Origin: Krasilnikovia cinnamomea
GTDB lineage: Bacteria > Actinomycetota > Actinomycetes > Mycobacteriales > Micromonosporaceae
Direction of reading: 5' to 3'
NCBI RefSeq assembly: GCF_004217545.1
Contig: NZ_SHKY01000001.1
Coordinates: 1,364,001-1,428,000, forward strand
DNA length: 64,000 nucleotides
A program made the translations under genes and the position numbers. Each line of letters opens with the position of its first letter. Positions within the stretch are counted from its first letter, which is position 1. The notes below the pieces were generated by a model. It was not told where the DNA came from. It made no database searches and saw only the letters and a program-made list of their open reading frames with translations. This document shows, in pieces, positions 17,152-25,943 of the stretch.

Positions 17152-18716
17152 GGCAGCAGGATTCCGGGATTGAGGATTCCGTACGGGTCCAGCGCCTCCT
17201 TGACCCCGCGCAGCGCGGCCGCCCCGACCGGGCCGATCTCCCGGCCGTACCAGGGGCGGTGGTCGCGGCCGACGCCGTGGTGGTGGGTGATGGTGGCGCC
17301 GGTGGCGGCGATCGCGTCGGCGGCCGCGGTCTTGGCCGCCCGCCACTGCGCCACCGGGTCGTCGGCCTGTGCCGCCACCACGGTGAAGTACAGCGAGGCG
17401 CCGGTGTCGTACACGTGGGAGATGTGGCAGAGCACCAGCGGCGGTGTCCCGGCGTCGGCGAGCGTGGTGACCAGCGCCTCGCGGACCGCGGCGTACGTCT
17501 GCGGCAGCCGGTCCCAGAACGTGGCGGTCTCCAGCGTCTCGGCCAGCGCCCCGGCGTCGAGCAGCGCGTCGCGCAGGTACGGCGCCCGGTACCGGCCCGC
17601 GCGCCAGTGCTCGCCCGCGGCCTCGCCGAGCGGGGCGCCGCCGAGCGCGGTCAGGCGCGCGTGCAGGGCCTCGGAGCGGGCTGCCACCTCGCCTTTCGTA
17701 CCCTCGACGCCGACCACGGCCAGGCAGCCGCCGTCGGCGGCCGGGCCGGAACCGGTGGCCGCGTTGATCGCGGTCTCCGCCTCGTCGGAGAGCCGCAGCA
17801 CGGTGGGCAGCGGCCCGTCCTGGGCGAGGGAGCGCACCGCGTCGCCACCGGTCACGAAGTCGGGGAAGACCCAGCCGGTGTAGTGCCGCTCGGCCGGGTT
17901 GGGCCGGACCCGCAGGGTCAGTTCGGTGATGACCCCGAAGACGCCCTCGGAGCCGAGCAGCAGTTGCCGCAGGTCGGGTCCGGCCGCGGACTCGGGGGCA
18001 CGGCCGAGCTCCACGGTGCCGACCGGCGTGGCCGCCTTGAGGCCGACGACCATCCGGTCGAAGCGCCCGTACCCGGCCGAGGCCTGGCCGCTGGAGCGGG
18101 TGGCCGCGAAGCCGCCGAGGCTCGCGTACTCGAAGGACTGGGGGAAGTGGCCGAGCGTGTAGCCCTGCGCGTTGAGCAGCCGCTCGGCCTGCGGGGCGCG
18201 CAGCCCGGCCTCGGCCGTCGCGGTGCGCGACACCGGGTCGACGCGGATCAGCCGGTCCAGCCCGCCCAGGTCCAGGGCCAGCAGCCCGGCGAAGCCGTCG
18301 CGGCGGGCGGCCAGCCCGCCCACCACGGAGGTGCCACCGCCGAACGGGACCACCGCGACGTGCTGCCGGGCGCAGGCGGCCAGCAGCGCCGCCACCTCGT
18401 CGTGTGAGCCGGGCCGGGCCACCGCGTCCGGGGCGTCGTGGGCCTGGCCCGCGCGCAGCCGCAGCAGGTCCTCGGTGGACTTGCCCGCGGCGTGCGCCAG
18501 CCGGGTGGCGTCGTCGGTGTGCACGCGCGGGCACGCGGTGACCAGGTCGGCGAGGGCGGCGGGGGGCAGCGACGCCGGATGCAGGTCGGCCTTCTCGGCG
18601 GCGGGGCGTGGCCCGCGCACTCCCAGGGCGGAGCCGAGCAGGTCCCGTACCCCGGGGGACAGGGTCACGGCGTCGGCGGGGTCGCCCCAGCGGGCCACAT
18701 GGCGCAGCTCATTCAT
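17148..18716 (-). CDS. FAD-binding oxidase, alkyl-DHAP-synthase-like
   Basis: This 522-residue vanillyl-alcohol-oxidase-type flavoprotein has the FAD-binding PFGGGTSVVGG loop (about 123-133), SLGGFAATRSSGQAS, GSEGVFGVITELTLRV and the C-terminal ITHHHGVGRDHRPW motif of alkylglycerone-phosphate synthases. AGPS swaps the acyl chain of acyl-DHAP for a fatty alcohol, making ether lipids. The gene is translationally coupled to a lipid kinase and divergent from TetR-GlpD, as in M. tuberculosis Rv2249c-Rv2252. True AGPS activity, as opposed to another oxidase reaction, is not proved by sequence. Confidence 0.82.
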   Translation of the reverse strand: MNELRHVARWGDPADAVTLSPGVRDLLGSALGVRGPRPAAEKADLHPASLPPAALADLVTACPRVHTDDATRLAHAAGKSTEDLLRLRAGQAHDAPDAVARPGSHDEVAALLAACARQHVAVVPFGGGTSVVGGLAARRDGFAGLLALDLGGLDRLIRVDPVSRTATAEAGLRAPQAERLLNAQGYTLGHFPQSFEYASLGGFAATRSSGQASAGYGRFDRMVVGLKAATPVGTVELGRAPESAAGPDLRQLLLGSEGVFGVITELTLRVRPNPAERHYTGWVFPDFVTGGDAVRSLAQDGPLPTVLRLSDEAETAINAATGSGPAADGGCLAVVGVEGTKGEVAARSEALHARLTALGGAPLGEAAGEHWRAGRYRAPYLRDALLDAGALAETLETATFWDRLPQTYAAVREALVTTLADAGTPPLVLCHISHVYDTGASLYFTVVAAQADDPVAQWRAAKTAAADAIAATGATITHHHGVGRDHRPWYGREIGPVGAAALRGVKEALDPYGILNPGILLP

Positions 18717-18720
18717 GGGT

Positions 18721-18726
18721 TACACT
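18721..18726 (+). promoter_or_regulatory. -10 element of the leaderless tetR transcript
   Basis: TACACT is followed by 7 bases and the ATG of tetR, the spacing of an actinobacterial leaderless gene. Only 17 bases separate the two divergent ATGs. The imperfect palindrome GTTACACTGTGACAC (18719-18733) there is the obvious TetR operator. Confidence 0.65.
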
Positions 18727-18733
18727 GTGACAC

Positions 18734-19372
18734 ATGACGTCCAGTTGTAACACCCCCGAGCAGGGGTCGGACGGCCCGGAGCGGGGGCGGACCGCCGACG
18801 ACGCGTTGCTGGACGCCGCCCGCGACTGCGTTCTCGCGGTCGGCCTGCGCCGCACCACCCTCACCGACGTGGCGCGCCGCGCCGGGGTCTCCCGAATGAC
18901 CATGTACCGCCGCTGGCCCGACATGGCCTCCCTGGTCGGCGACCTGATGACCCGCGAGTGGAGCGAGCTGGCGGTACGCGCCCAGGCCGCGGCGCGCGGG
19001 GAACACGCCCGGGCCCGCGTCGTCGACAGCCTCACCACGGGCGCCCGCCAGTTGCGTAAGCATCCGGTGTTCCGCCGCATCGTCGAGCTGGATCCGGAGA
19101 TCCTGCTGCCCTACCTGGTGGATCGCCGCGGCACCAGCCAGGACCTGATCCTCGCCGGGCTGGTGGCGACGCTCGCCGAGGGCCACGCCGACGGTTCGGT
19201 ACGCGCCGCGCCCGCCGCCGTGCTCGGCCGCGCGGTCCTGCTGGCCCTGCACGGCTTCGTCATCTCCGCCGGCACGATGACCGACCACTCCGCCGAGGCG
19301 AGCGAGACGGCCACCGAAGACGACCTCGACGCCGAGCTGCGCCTGCTCCTCGACCGTTACCTCGCGCCATGA
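18734..19372 (+). CDS. TetR family transcriptional regulator
   Basis: This 212-residue repressor has a TetR helix-turn-helix at about residues 22-68 (TLTDVARRAGVSRMTMYRRWPD) and an all-helical ligand domain ending RLLLDRYLAP. It shares a 17-base divergent control region with the flavoenzyme/lipid kinase pair and overlaps glpD by ATGA. It should therefore control all four lipid genes and itself. The ligand is unknown; an acyl-CoA or fatty alcohol would fit. Confidence 0.92.
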   Translation: MTSSCNTPEQGSDGPERGRTADDALLDAARDCVLAVGLRRTTLTDVARRAGVSRMTMYRRWPDMASLVGDLMTREWSELAVRAQAAARGEHARARVVDSLTTGARQLRKHPVFRRIVELDPEILLPYLVDRRGTSQDLILAGLVATLAEGHADGSVRAAPAAVLGRAVLLALHGFVISAGTMTDHSAEASETATEDDLDAELRLLLDRYLAP

Positions 19373-21021
19373 CCGACCGCACAAGCACCGGCAGCGCGAG
19401 GAACGACCGCACAAACACCGGCAGCGCGAAGAACGACAGCGCGAAGAACGACAGCACCACGACCCGCACCGCGAAGACCGGCACCGCGCTCACCGCCGCC
19501 CGGCGCAGCCGGGAGCTGGCCGAGCTGGCCGCCGGCACGACCGTCGACCTGCTCGTGGTCGGCCTCGGCGTCACCGGCGCCGGTGTCGCGCTCGACGCGG
19601 CGTCGCGCGGGCTGACCGTCGCCGCCCTGGACGCCCACGACCTCGCGTTCGGCACCTCACGGTGGAGCTCCAAACTGGTGCACGGCGGCCTGCGCTACCT
19701 GGCGGGCGGCCACCTCGGGCTGGCGTACGAGAGCGCGGTCGAGCGCGGCATCCTGCTCGGTACGGTCGCCCCGCACCTGATCACCGCGCTTCCGTCCGTG
19801 CTGCCGCGGACCCCGCTGGTCTCCGGCGGCCGGGCCGCCCTGACCCGCGCCGGCTTCGCGGCCGGGGACGCCCTGCGGGCCGCGGCGGGCACCCCGGCCG
19901 CCCGGCTGCCGCGCTCGCGCCGGATCAGCCCGGCCGAGGTGACCCGGCTCGTTCCGGCGGTGCGCCGGGCCGGGCTGCGCGGCGGCGTGCTCGGCTGGGA
20001 CGGTCAGCTCGTCGACGACGCCCGGCTGGTGGTGGCGCTGGCCCGTACCGCCGCCGGATACGGCGCCCGCGTCCTCACCCGCTGCCGGGTGACCGAGCTG
20101 CACGGGCGCGGCGCCACCGTGGTGGACACCCTGACCGGCCAGCAGCACCGGGTATGCGCCCGCATGGTGGTGAACGCCACCGGCGTGTGGGCGGACCAGC
20201 TCGACCCGGCCGTCCGCCTGCGCCCGTCGCGCGGCACCCACCTGGTGCTGCGCCCCGGCGCCCTCGGCGCCCAGGTCGCCGGGCTGACCATCGGGGTGCC
20301 GGGCGAGACGAACCGGTTCGTGTTCGCCCTGCCCCAGCCCGACGGCCACGTCTATCTGGGACTGACCGACGAGCCGGTGGACGGCCCGGTGCCGGATGTC
20401 CCGGAACCCAGCCCGGCGGAACGCGGCTTCCTGCTCGACGTGCTGGCCACCGCGGTCGACCCGGCACCAACCGAAGTGGACGTGGTGGGCGCGTTCGCGG
20501 GGTTGCGCCCGCTGCTGGCCGGTGGCGCCGACCGGACCGCCGACCTGTCGCGGCGGCACGCGGTACTCACCTCGCCCGGCGGGGTCACCACCGTGGTGGG
20601 TGGCAAGCTCACCACGTACCGGCGGATGGCGCGCGACGCCGTGGACGCGGCGCTGCGCGCGGCCGGGCACACCCCGGGGCGCTGCCGTACGGACCGGCTC
20701 CCGCTGGTCGGCGCGGCACCGCCGGAGACCCTGGCCCGGGTGCCCGCCCCGGCCCGGCTCGTGGCCCGGTACGGCACCGAGGCCCCGGCCGTGCTGGCAT
20801 GCGCGGCCGAGGATCCGGCGCTGGCCCGGCCGGTCGCCGACGGCATCGCGGTGACCGGCGCGGAACTGCTGTGGGCGGTGCGCCGCGAGGGCGCGCTGGA
20901 CGCGGACGACGTGCTCGACCGGCGTACCCGGATCGGTCTGGTCCCGGCGGACCGGGCGCGGGCCCTGCCCGCCGCCCGGGCCGCGGTCGCGGAGGCCTGC
21001 CGGACCAGCGACCCGGACTGA
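19369..21021 (+). CDS. glpD: FAD-dependent glycerol-3-phosphate dehydrogenase
   Basis: The 550-residue enzyme oxidises sn-glycerol-3-phosphate to DHAP at the membrane. FAD site VVGLGVTGAGVALDAASRG (about 63-81), then FGTSRWSSKLVHGGLRYL, the family signature, with VVNATGVWAD and VVGGKLTTYRRMA later. DHAP is the precursor of the neighbouring AGPS-like enzyme, so the cluster makes metabolic sense. The first 40 residues are a low-complexity run of repeated NDS/TGSA/KND units absent from usual GlpD, encoded by imperfect short DNA repeats (19375-19470). The ATG overlaps the tetR stop. Confidence 0.9.
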   Translation: MTDRTSTGSARNDRTNTGSAKNDSAKNDSTTTRTAKTGTALTAARRSRELAELAAGTTVDLLVVGLGVTGAGVALDAASRGLTVAALDAHDLAFGTSRWSSKLVHGGLRYLAGGHLGLAYESAVERGILLGTVAPHLITALPSVLPRTPLVSGGRAALTRAGFAAGDALRAAAGTPAARLPRSRRISPAEVTRLVPAVRRAGLRGGVLGWDGQLVDDARLVVALARTAAGYGARVLTRCRVTELHGRGATVVDTLTGQQHRVCARMVVNATGVWADQLDPAVRLRPSRGTHLVLRPGALGAQVAGLTIGVPGETNRFVFALPQPDGHVYLGLTDEPVDGPVPDVPEPSPAERGFLLDVLATAVDPAPTEVDVVGAFAGLRPLLAGGADRTADLSRRHAVLTSPGGVTTVVGGKLTTYRRMARDAVDAALRAAGHTPGRCRTDRLPLVGAAPPETLARVPAPARLVARYGTEAPAVLACAAEDPALARPVADGIAVTGAELLWAVRREGALDADDVLDRRTRIGLVPADRARALPAARAAVAEACRTSDPD

Positions 21022-21035
21022 CGGCGGCTCCGGGG

Positions 21036-21062
21036 GTCCGGGCGGGCCGGGCCCGCCCGGAC
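21036..21062. terminator. Bidirectional hairpin terminator
   Basis: GTCCGGGCGGGCC (21036-21048) and GGCCCGCCCGGAC (21050-21062) are perfect inverted repeats. They lie between the convergent glpD and glycosyltransferase stops. Confidence 0.8.
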
Positions 21063-21069
21063 CTGAGGC

Positions 21070-22356
21070 CTACGCCGCGCCCGCGGGTTTCGACGGGCCG
21101 GCCTTGGCGTCGAGCGGGTGGGCCGCCCGGACCGCCCGCCGGGTGCGGTGCTGGGCGCGCTCGACCCGGCGCTGCAGCAGCCCCAGCGAACTGGGCCGCA
21201 CGTGCGACACGGCGGCGCTGTGGCGGGCGAGGACCTCGCGGTAGACCGCCTCGTAGCCGGCGCCGAGCCCGTCGATGTCGAACAGCTCGGCGACGCGCTG
21301 CCGGCAGGGCGCGGGATCGAGCTCGTCCAGGCGGCGCAGCGCCGCGGGCAGCTCCTCCGGGTAGTCGCGGACGTACCCGGTGACCCCGTCGACGACCACC
21401 TCGCTCACGGCCCCGCCGCGCAACGCCACCACGGGCGTGCCGCAGGCCATCGCCTCGATCATCACCATGCCGAACGGCTCCTCCCACTGGATCGGGAAGA
21501 GCAGGCACCGGGCGTCGGCCAGCAGCCGCCGCTTGGACACGGCGTCGGCCACGCCGTAGATCCGGTCGGCGGCGCTCAGGCGCGGCACCACCTCCCGCTC
21601 GTAGTACACCTTCTCCAGCGGCTCGGAGCACTTGCCGGCCAGGATGAGCGGCATGCCCGCGGCGTGCGCGGCCTCCAGCGCCAGGTGCGGCGCCTTCTGC
21701 GGATGGAACCGGCCGAGGAACAGGGCGTAGTCGCCCTTGTCCCGCCGGTACGGGAAGGAGTCGACCCGGATGGCGTTGTGTACCCGGCCCGCCCAGCGCA
21801 GCTCGGGCCCGAGCGCCCGCTGCCGGTCGCTGATGGCCACGAGTTCGATGTCGTCGTTGACCGCGGTGTACAGATCGTGCAGGTCGGACTGCACCGGACC
21901 GTGCATCGTCACCACGGTGGGCAGCCCCAGCAGCGCGAAGGACAGCGCGTTCAGCGGACCGGCCAGGGTGTGGTCGTGGACGAGGTCCACGCCGCGCTCG
22001 GCGACCAGGCGTTGCACCGCCGGGCGGACCAGCCCCGCGTGGACCAGCTCGGGGAACGGCTCACCGAGCCGTTCCGGGATCGGTGCTGGCCACACCGACA
22101 CCATGTCGGCCGGGGTGCCGGTGCGCCCCGCCCCGATCAGTGTCACCTGGTGCCCCCGCTGCACGAGGGCCTCGGTCAGGTCGGCGACGACCGACTCGAC
22201 TCCCCCGTAGCCCTGCGGCGGCACTTCGAAGTACGGCGGAACGACCATCGCGATCCGCAGCGGGCGAGCGCCGGCAGCGCCCTCCCCGGCCATGGTTTCC
22301 GGTGCCGACGGCGCCTCGCGGTCGGCGTGTTTCGGACCCTCCATCAGTACGTTCAC
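21070..22356 (-). CDS. Glycosyltransferase family 4
   Basis: The 428-residue GT-B enzyme has PPYFEVPPQGYGGVESVVADL (donor-fold N-domain glycine loop) and VHDHTLAG. In the C-domain come FLGRFHPQKAPHLALEAA, LLFPIQWEEPFGMVMIEAMACGTPVVA (the EPFGxxxxEAxAxG nucleotide-sugar motif) and GGAVSEVVVDG. It probably uses a UDP- or GDP-sugar to build a glycolipid or glycan. GTG at 22356 follows GGAGGA; an ATG lies 12 bases further in. A CIRCE-like element 36 bases upstream hints at heat-shock control, unusual for this family. Confidence 0.88.
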   Translation of the reverse strand: MNVLMEGPKHADREAPSAPETMAGEGAAGARPLRIAMVVPPYFEVPPQGYGGVESVVADLTEALVQRGHQVTLIGAGRTGTPADMVSVWPAPIPERLGEPFPELVHAGLVRPAVQRLVAERGVDLVHDHTLAGPLNALSFALLGLPTVVTMHGPVQSDLHDLYTAVNDDIELVAISDRQRALGPELRWAGRVHNAIRVDSFPYRRDKGDYALFLGRFHPQKAPHLALEAAHAAGMPLILAGKCSEPLEKVYYEREVVPRLSAADRIYGVADAVSKRRLLADARCLLFPIQWEEPFGMVMIEAMACGTPVVALRGGAVSEVVVDGVTGYVRDYPEELPAALRRLDELDPAPCRQRVAELFDIDGLGAGYEAVYREVLARHSAAVSHVRPSSLGLLQRRVERAQHRTRRAVRAAHPLDAKAGPSKPAGAA

Positions 22357-22391
22357 GGCTCCTCCAGCCGCGGGCGGTGTCCGATCTGTGA

Positions 22392-22418
22392 TTAGCACCG
22401 TCCGCATACGAGTGCTAA
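22392..22418. promoter_or_regulatory. CIRCE-like HrcA operator
   Basis: The sequence is TTAGCACCG, 9 bases, then GAGTGCTAA. The right arm is identical to the CIRCE consensus (TTAGCACTC-N9-GAGTGCTAA), the left arm matches 7 of 9, and the spacing is exact. It lies in the promoter region of the glycosyltransferase, whose -10 may overlap it. Confidence 0.65.
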
Positions 22419-22495
22419 CACGCCATCGATCATGCGGGAGGGTCTTCCGGCAAAGACGCGACCTGCCAGGTTACATTCCTGTAACATTGCTTGGT

Positions 22496-23890
22496 TCATT
22501 CGGCGAGTGCGCACACGTTGGCCAGGTCTGCGTCCGAGGGCCGGGGAAGGGTCCGGCTGGCGGGCGGGGCCACCCGCAGATCCACCCACCGTGTCAGCGC
22601 GGTGAACGCGCTGCGGAAGCACGGCAGGATCGGCCGCAGCCGGTCCGGGTAGGCGTCGTACAGCCCGTCGACGTGGTTGCCGCCCTCGACCCGGTAGTAC
22701 CGGAAGATCCGCTCCCGGTGGTGGGCGCCGACCAGCCCGGCGTAGACATCGGAGTCCCGTGAGATCGGCAGCAGCGCGTCCAGGGTGCCGTGCAGGGTGA
22801 TCAAGGGGCGCTGGATGCGCCCGGTCAGCGCGATCCGGGACACGGCGGCACGCACGGCGGCCGGCCGCTGGGCGTACGAGTAGTCGGCGTCGCAGGCCGG
22901 GGTGCCGGGCGCGCAGAACGGGGTGCCCGCCTCGGTCGCCCCGTCGTAGCGCGGGTCGAGTTCCTCGCGGTAGATGCGCTGGGTCAGATCCCAGTAGACC
23001 CGGTAGTGGTAGTCCCACAGGAACGCCGAATCCGCCGGAAAGCCCGCGGCCAGCAGGTCGGCGTACGCGGCCGGGTCGCCCGTGGCGGCGTACCGGGGGT
23101 ACGAACGCAGGCTCGCGGGCAGGAACGTGAACAGGTTCGGCCCGCCCGCGCGCCACAGCGTGCCCTCCCAGTCCACCCCGCCGTCGTACAGCTCCGGGTG
23201 GTTCTCCAACTGCCAGCGCACCAGATACCCGCCGTTGGAGATGCCCGCCGCGTACGTGCGGTGCGGGGCGGCGCCGTACCGCTGGTGCAGCACCGCGCGG
23301 GCGGCGCGGGTGAGCTGGGTGAGCCGCTCGTTCCATTCCACGATCGCGTCACCGGGCAGCCGCCCGTCGCGGTAGAAGGCGGTACCCGTGTTGCCCTTGT
23401 CCGTGGCGGCGTACGCGTACCCCTGCGCGAGGACCCAGTCGCTGATGGCGTAGTCGTTGGCGTACTGCTCCCGCACCCCCGGTGAGCCGGCGACCACGAG
23501 CCCGCCGGTCCACCGGTCGGGCAGCCGGATCACGAACTGGGCGTCGTGCTGCCACCCGTGGTTGGTGTTGCCGGTCGAGGTGTCCGGGAAGTACCCGTCG
23601 ATCTGCAGGCCGGGCACGCCGGACGGGTTGCGGGCGCCGGCGGGCGTCAGGCCGGCCCAGTCGGCCGGGTCGGTGTGGCCGTCCGCCACGGTCCCGGCGG
23701 TGGTGAGATCGCCGAGGCAGGCGGACACCTGGCGCTCGGCCCCCGGCACGGCCGGGACCGTCGCGGCGGCACACGCCACGGTCGGCGCGACCGCCGACGC
23801 GGGCGAGCCCGCCGCGACGGCGACGACCGGCAACATCAGGCTCAGGCCCGCACCCAGCAGGGCGCGGACGGTTCGCGGAAGCACGGGCAC
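22496..23890 (-). CDS. Secreted alpha/beta hydrolase (tannase/feruloyl-esterase or hydroxybutyrate-oligomer-hydrolase type)
   Basis: The 464-residue preprotein has a signal peptide ending near ASAV-AP (about 34). DGYFPDTSTGNTNHGWQHDAQFVIRLP leads into an alpha/beta hydrolase core with VVAGSPGVREQY, AYAATDKGNTG, the nucleophile elbow GISNGGYLV, HGTLDALLP (Asp) and EGGNHVDGLYD (His). The DKGN and GISNGG motifs are typical of the tannase-like branch. Its place next to a 3-hydroxybutyrate dehydrogenase operon suggests hydroxybutyrate oligomers as substrate, but that is inference. GTG start with AAGGGG six bases before. Confidence 0.75.
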   Translation of the reverse strand: MPVLPRTVRALLGAGLSLMLPVVAVAAGSPASAVAPTVACAAATVPAVPGAERQVSACLGDLTTAGTVADGHTDPADWAGLTPAGARNPSGVPGLQIDGYFPDTSTGNTNHGWQHDAQFVIRLPDRWTGGLVVAGSPGVREQYANDYAISDWVLAQGYAYAATDKGNTGTAFYRDGRLPGDAIVEWNERLTQLTRAARAVLHQRYGAAPHRTYAAGISNGGYLVRWQLENHPELYDGGVDWEGTLWRAGGPNLFTFLPASLRSYPRYAATGDPAAYADLLAAGFPADSAFLWDYHYRVYWDLTQRIYREELDPRYDGATEAGTPFCAPGTPACDADYSYAQRPAAVRAAVSRIALTGRIQRPLITLHGTLDALLPISRDSDVYAGLVGAHHRERIFRYYRVEGGNHVDGLYDAYPDRLRPILPCFRSAFTALTRWVDLRVAPPASRTLPRPSDADLANVCALAE

Positions 23891-24033
23891 AACAAACCCC
23901 TTTCCGGTACGGCGGGAGCACCCGGCCACCCGGACCGGGGACCGATCCGGCGTGGCGGGGCGCCGCGTGCAGGTCATGTTGCGGCGTGTCCGGGCCCGCG
24001 ACCATGGCGGCGGCGCACACTGCCGCACGTCCG

Positions 24034-25914
24034 CTATGGGTACGTGTCGCGCAGGCGGTGCAGGCGCACGGCGAGCTGCAGCTCCAGGGCGCGTTCGGGG
24101 TCCTGCCACCGCGCGCCGAGCAGCTGGCCGATCCGCGCCAGCCGCTGCGCCACGGTGTTCACGTGCACGTGCAGGGCGTCGGCCGCGCGGGCGGCGCTGC
24201 CCCCGGCGGCGAAGTACGCCTCCAGCGTGCGTACCAGGGCGGTGCCGCGCCGCCGGTCGTAGTCCAGCAGCGGGCCGAGGGCGCCCGTGACGAAGCCGCC
24301 CACGTCCCGTTCGGCGCCCACGAGCAGCCCGACGAAGCCCAGCTCGGCGGCGCTGGCGCCGTCCCCGGCGCGGCCGAGGGCGTGCAGTGCCGCCGCGCAG
24401 CGTTGCGCCTCGGCGTACGCGGCGGGCACCGGCTGCGGCCCCGCCACCGGGCCCGCGCCGCCCGCCGTGACCGGCGTACCCAGGTATCCGCCGAGCTCGC
24501 GGGCCATCCGCCGGGCCGCGTCGCCGGGATGGTCACCGCCGACGAGCAGGATCACGTTGCCGTCGCGCTGGGCGGCGAGCCCGCCCCGGGCGGCCGCCTG
24601 GGCGGCACCCCACTGCGCGGCGCGTTCCCGCAGCCGGGCCGGGCAGGAGAGCACCACCAGCACGTGCGCGTCGTCGAGGTCGACGCCGAGGCGGCGGGCC
24701 CGCTGCCGGACCGTCACCGGGTCGTCGACCCGCCGGGTCAGCAGGTCCTCCAGCAGCTCGCCGCGGACCCGGCTCTCGGCCTGGGCGAGGCTGCGCCGGA
24801 ACAGCAGCAGCAGCGCGGTCACCACCCCGGCGCGTTCCAGGATCCGGGTGTCGGTCGCGCTCAGTTCCCCCGGCGTACGCAACACCAGCGTGCACAGCGC
24901 CTCGCTGCCCGCGCCCGCCGCCAGCACCCAGTGCTCGCCGTGCCGGGTGGTCCGGCCCAGGGCGCGCCCGGCCGCCGCGGTGGCGGCCGGGCCGACATCA
25001 CCCACCGCGCCCACCTCGGCGAGGCAGTGCCCGTCGGCATCCAGGATCGCGAGGCCGCCGCCGAGCACCTCCGCGACCACGGCCGCCAGGTCGTCGAGGC
25101 CGCCGCCGCGCAGGATCAGCTCGGTCATCCGGTCGTGCGCCTCGGCGGCGCGTTCCAGGGACTCGCTGTGCCGGCGCACCACGGTGTTGACGGCGCCCAG
25201 CTCCTCCAGCGCGGCCCGGGTCTCGCCGAGCAGCCGGGTGTTGTCGAGCGCGACGGTGGCGTGCGCGGCCAGCGAGTTGAGCAGGGTCACCTCCTCGCGG
25301 GTGAACGGGCGGGCGCTGCGGTTGGCGGCGAACAGCACCCCGAGCACCCGCGTGCCGAGCAGCATCGGCACGCCGAGGATCGCGACGAGGCCCTCCTCCG
25401 CCACCGCGGCGTTGATCTCGCTGATGTGCTGGAACCGGTCGTCCTCGGCGTAGTTCGCGGTCACGTACGGCGCCGCGCTCTGCGCGACCAGCCCGCCCAG
25501 TCCCGCCCCGAGCGGCAGCCGCACCTGCTGGAACCGCGCCGACACCGACCCGTAGGTGACCCGCATGTACGTGTCGCCGCGCTCCTCGTCGTTCAGCGTC
25601 ATGTACGCGACGTCGGTGTCCAGCAGTTCCCGGGCGCGGCGCACGATCGCGGCCAGCACCGCGTCGAGGTCGCGCAGGGTGGCCAGGTCCCCGACCGTGT
25701 CGACCAGCGCGCTCAGCTCGGCCTCGCGCCGCCGCCGCCGCTCCAGCAGCGCCCGGACCTGCAGGGCGAGCCCCTTGAGCCGGTCCAGCTCGGCGAGTTC
25801 GTCGCCCGCGCGGCCCTCGGCGCGGGCCTGCAGCAGGGGCCGCTCGAACTCCACCGGCGCGGCCTCGCGCAGCAGCAGTTCGAGGTACGCGGCGGCGGGC
25901 CCCGGCTCGGCCAC
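24034..25914 (-). CDS. GAF-domain PucR-type transcriptional regulator
   Basis: The 626-residue regulator has an N-terminal coil, a GAF domain (about 75-240, with LPLGAGLGGLVAQS and VPMLLGTRVLGVLFAANRS), a GGDEF-like middle segment and a C-terminal PucR helix-turn-helix (YFAAGGSAARAADALHVHVNTVAQRLARI). It is the last gene of the liv-bdhA operon, 29 bases after bdhA, and probably senses the imported substrate or a metabolite to activate the operon. The strong AGGAGG six bases before the GTG fixes the start. Confidence 0.88.
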   Translation of the reverse strand: MAEPGPAAAYLELLLREAAPVEFERPLLQARAEGRAGDELAELDRLKGLALQVRALLERRRRREAELSALVDTVGDLATLRDLDAVLAAIVRRARELLDTDVAYMTLNDEERGDTYMRVTYGSVSARFQQVRLPLGAGLGGLVAQSAAPYVTANYAEDDRFQHISEINAAVAEEGLVAILGVPMLLGTRVLGVLFAANRSARPFTREEVTLLNSLAAHATVALDNTRLLGETRAALEELGAVNTVVRRHSESLERAAEAHDRMTELILRGGGLDDLAAVVAEVLGGGLAILDADGHCLAEVGAVGDVGPAATAAAGRALGRTTRHGEHWVLAAGAGSEALCTLVLRTPGELSATDTRILERAGVVTALLLLFRRSLAQAESRVRGELLEDLLTRRVDDPVTVRQRARRLGVDLDDAHVLVVLSCPARLRERAAQWGAAQAAARGGLAAQRDGNVILLVGGDHPGDAARRMARELGGYLGTPVTAGGAGPVAGPQPVPAAYAEAQRCAAALHALGRAGDGASAAELGFVGLLVGAERDVGGFVTGALGPLLDYDRRRGTALVRTLEAYFAAGGSAARAADALHVHVNTVAQRLARIGQLLGARWQDPERALELQLAVRLHRLRDTYP

Positions 25915-25943
25915 GGTGTACCTCCTCGGCACGACGGTGCCGG

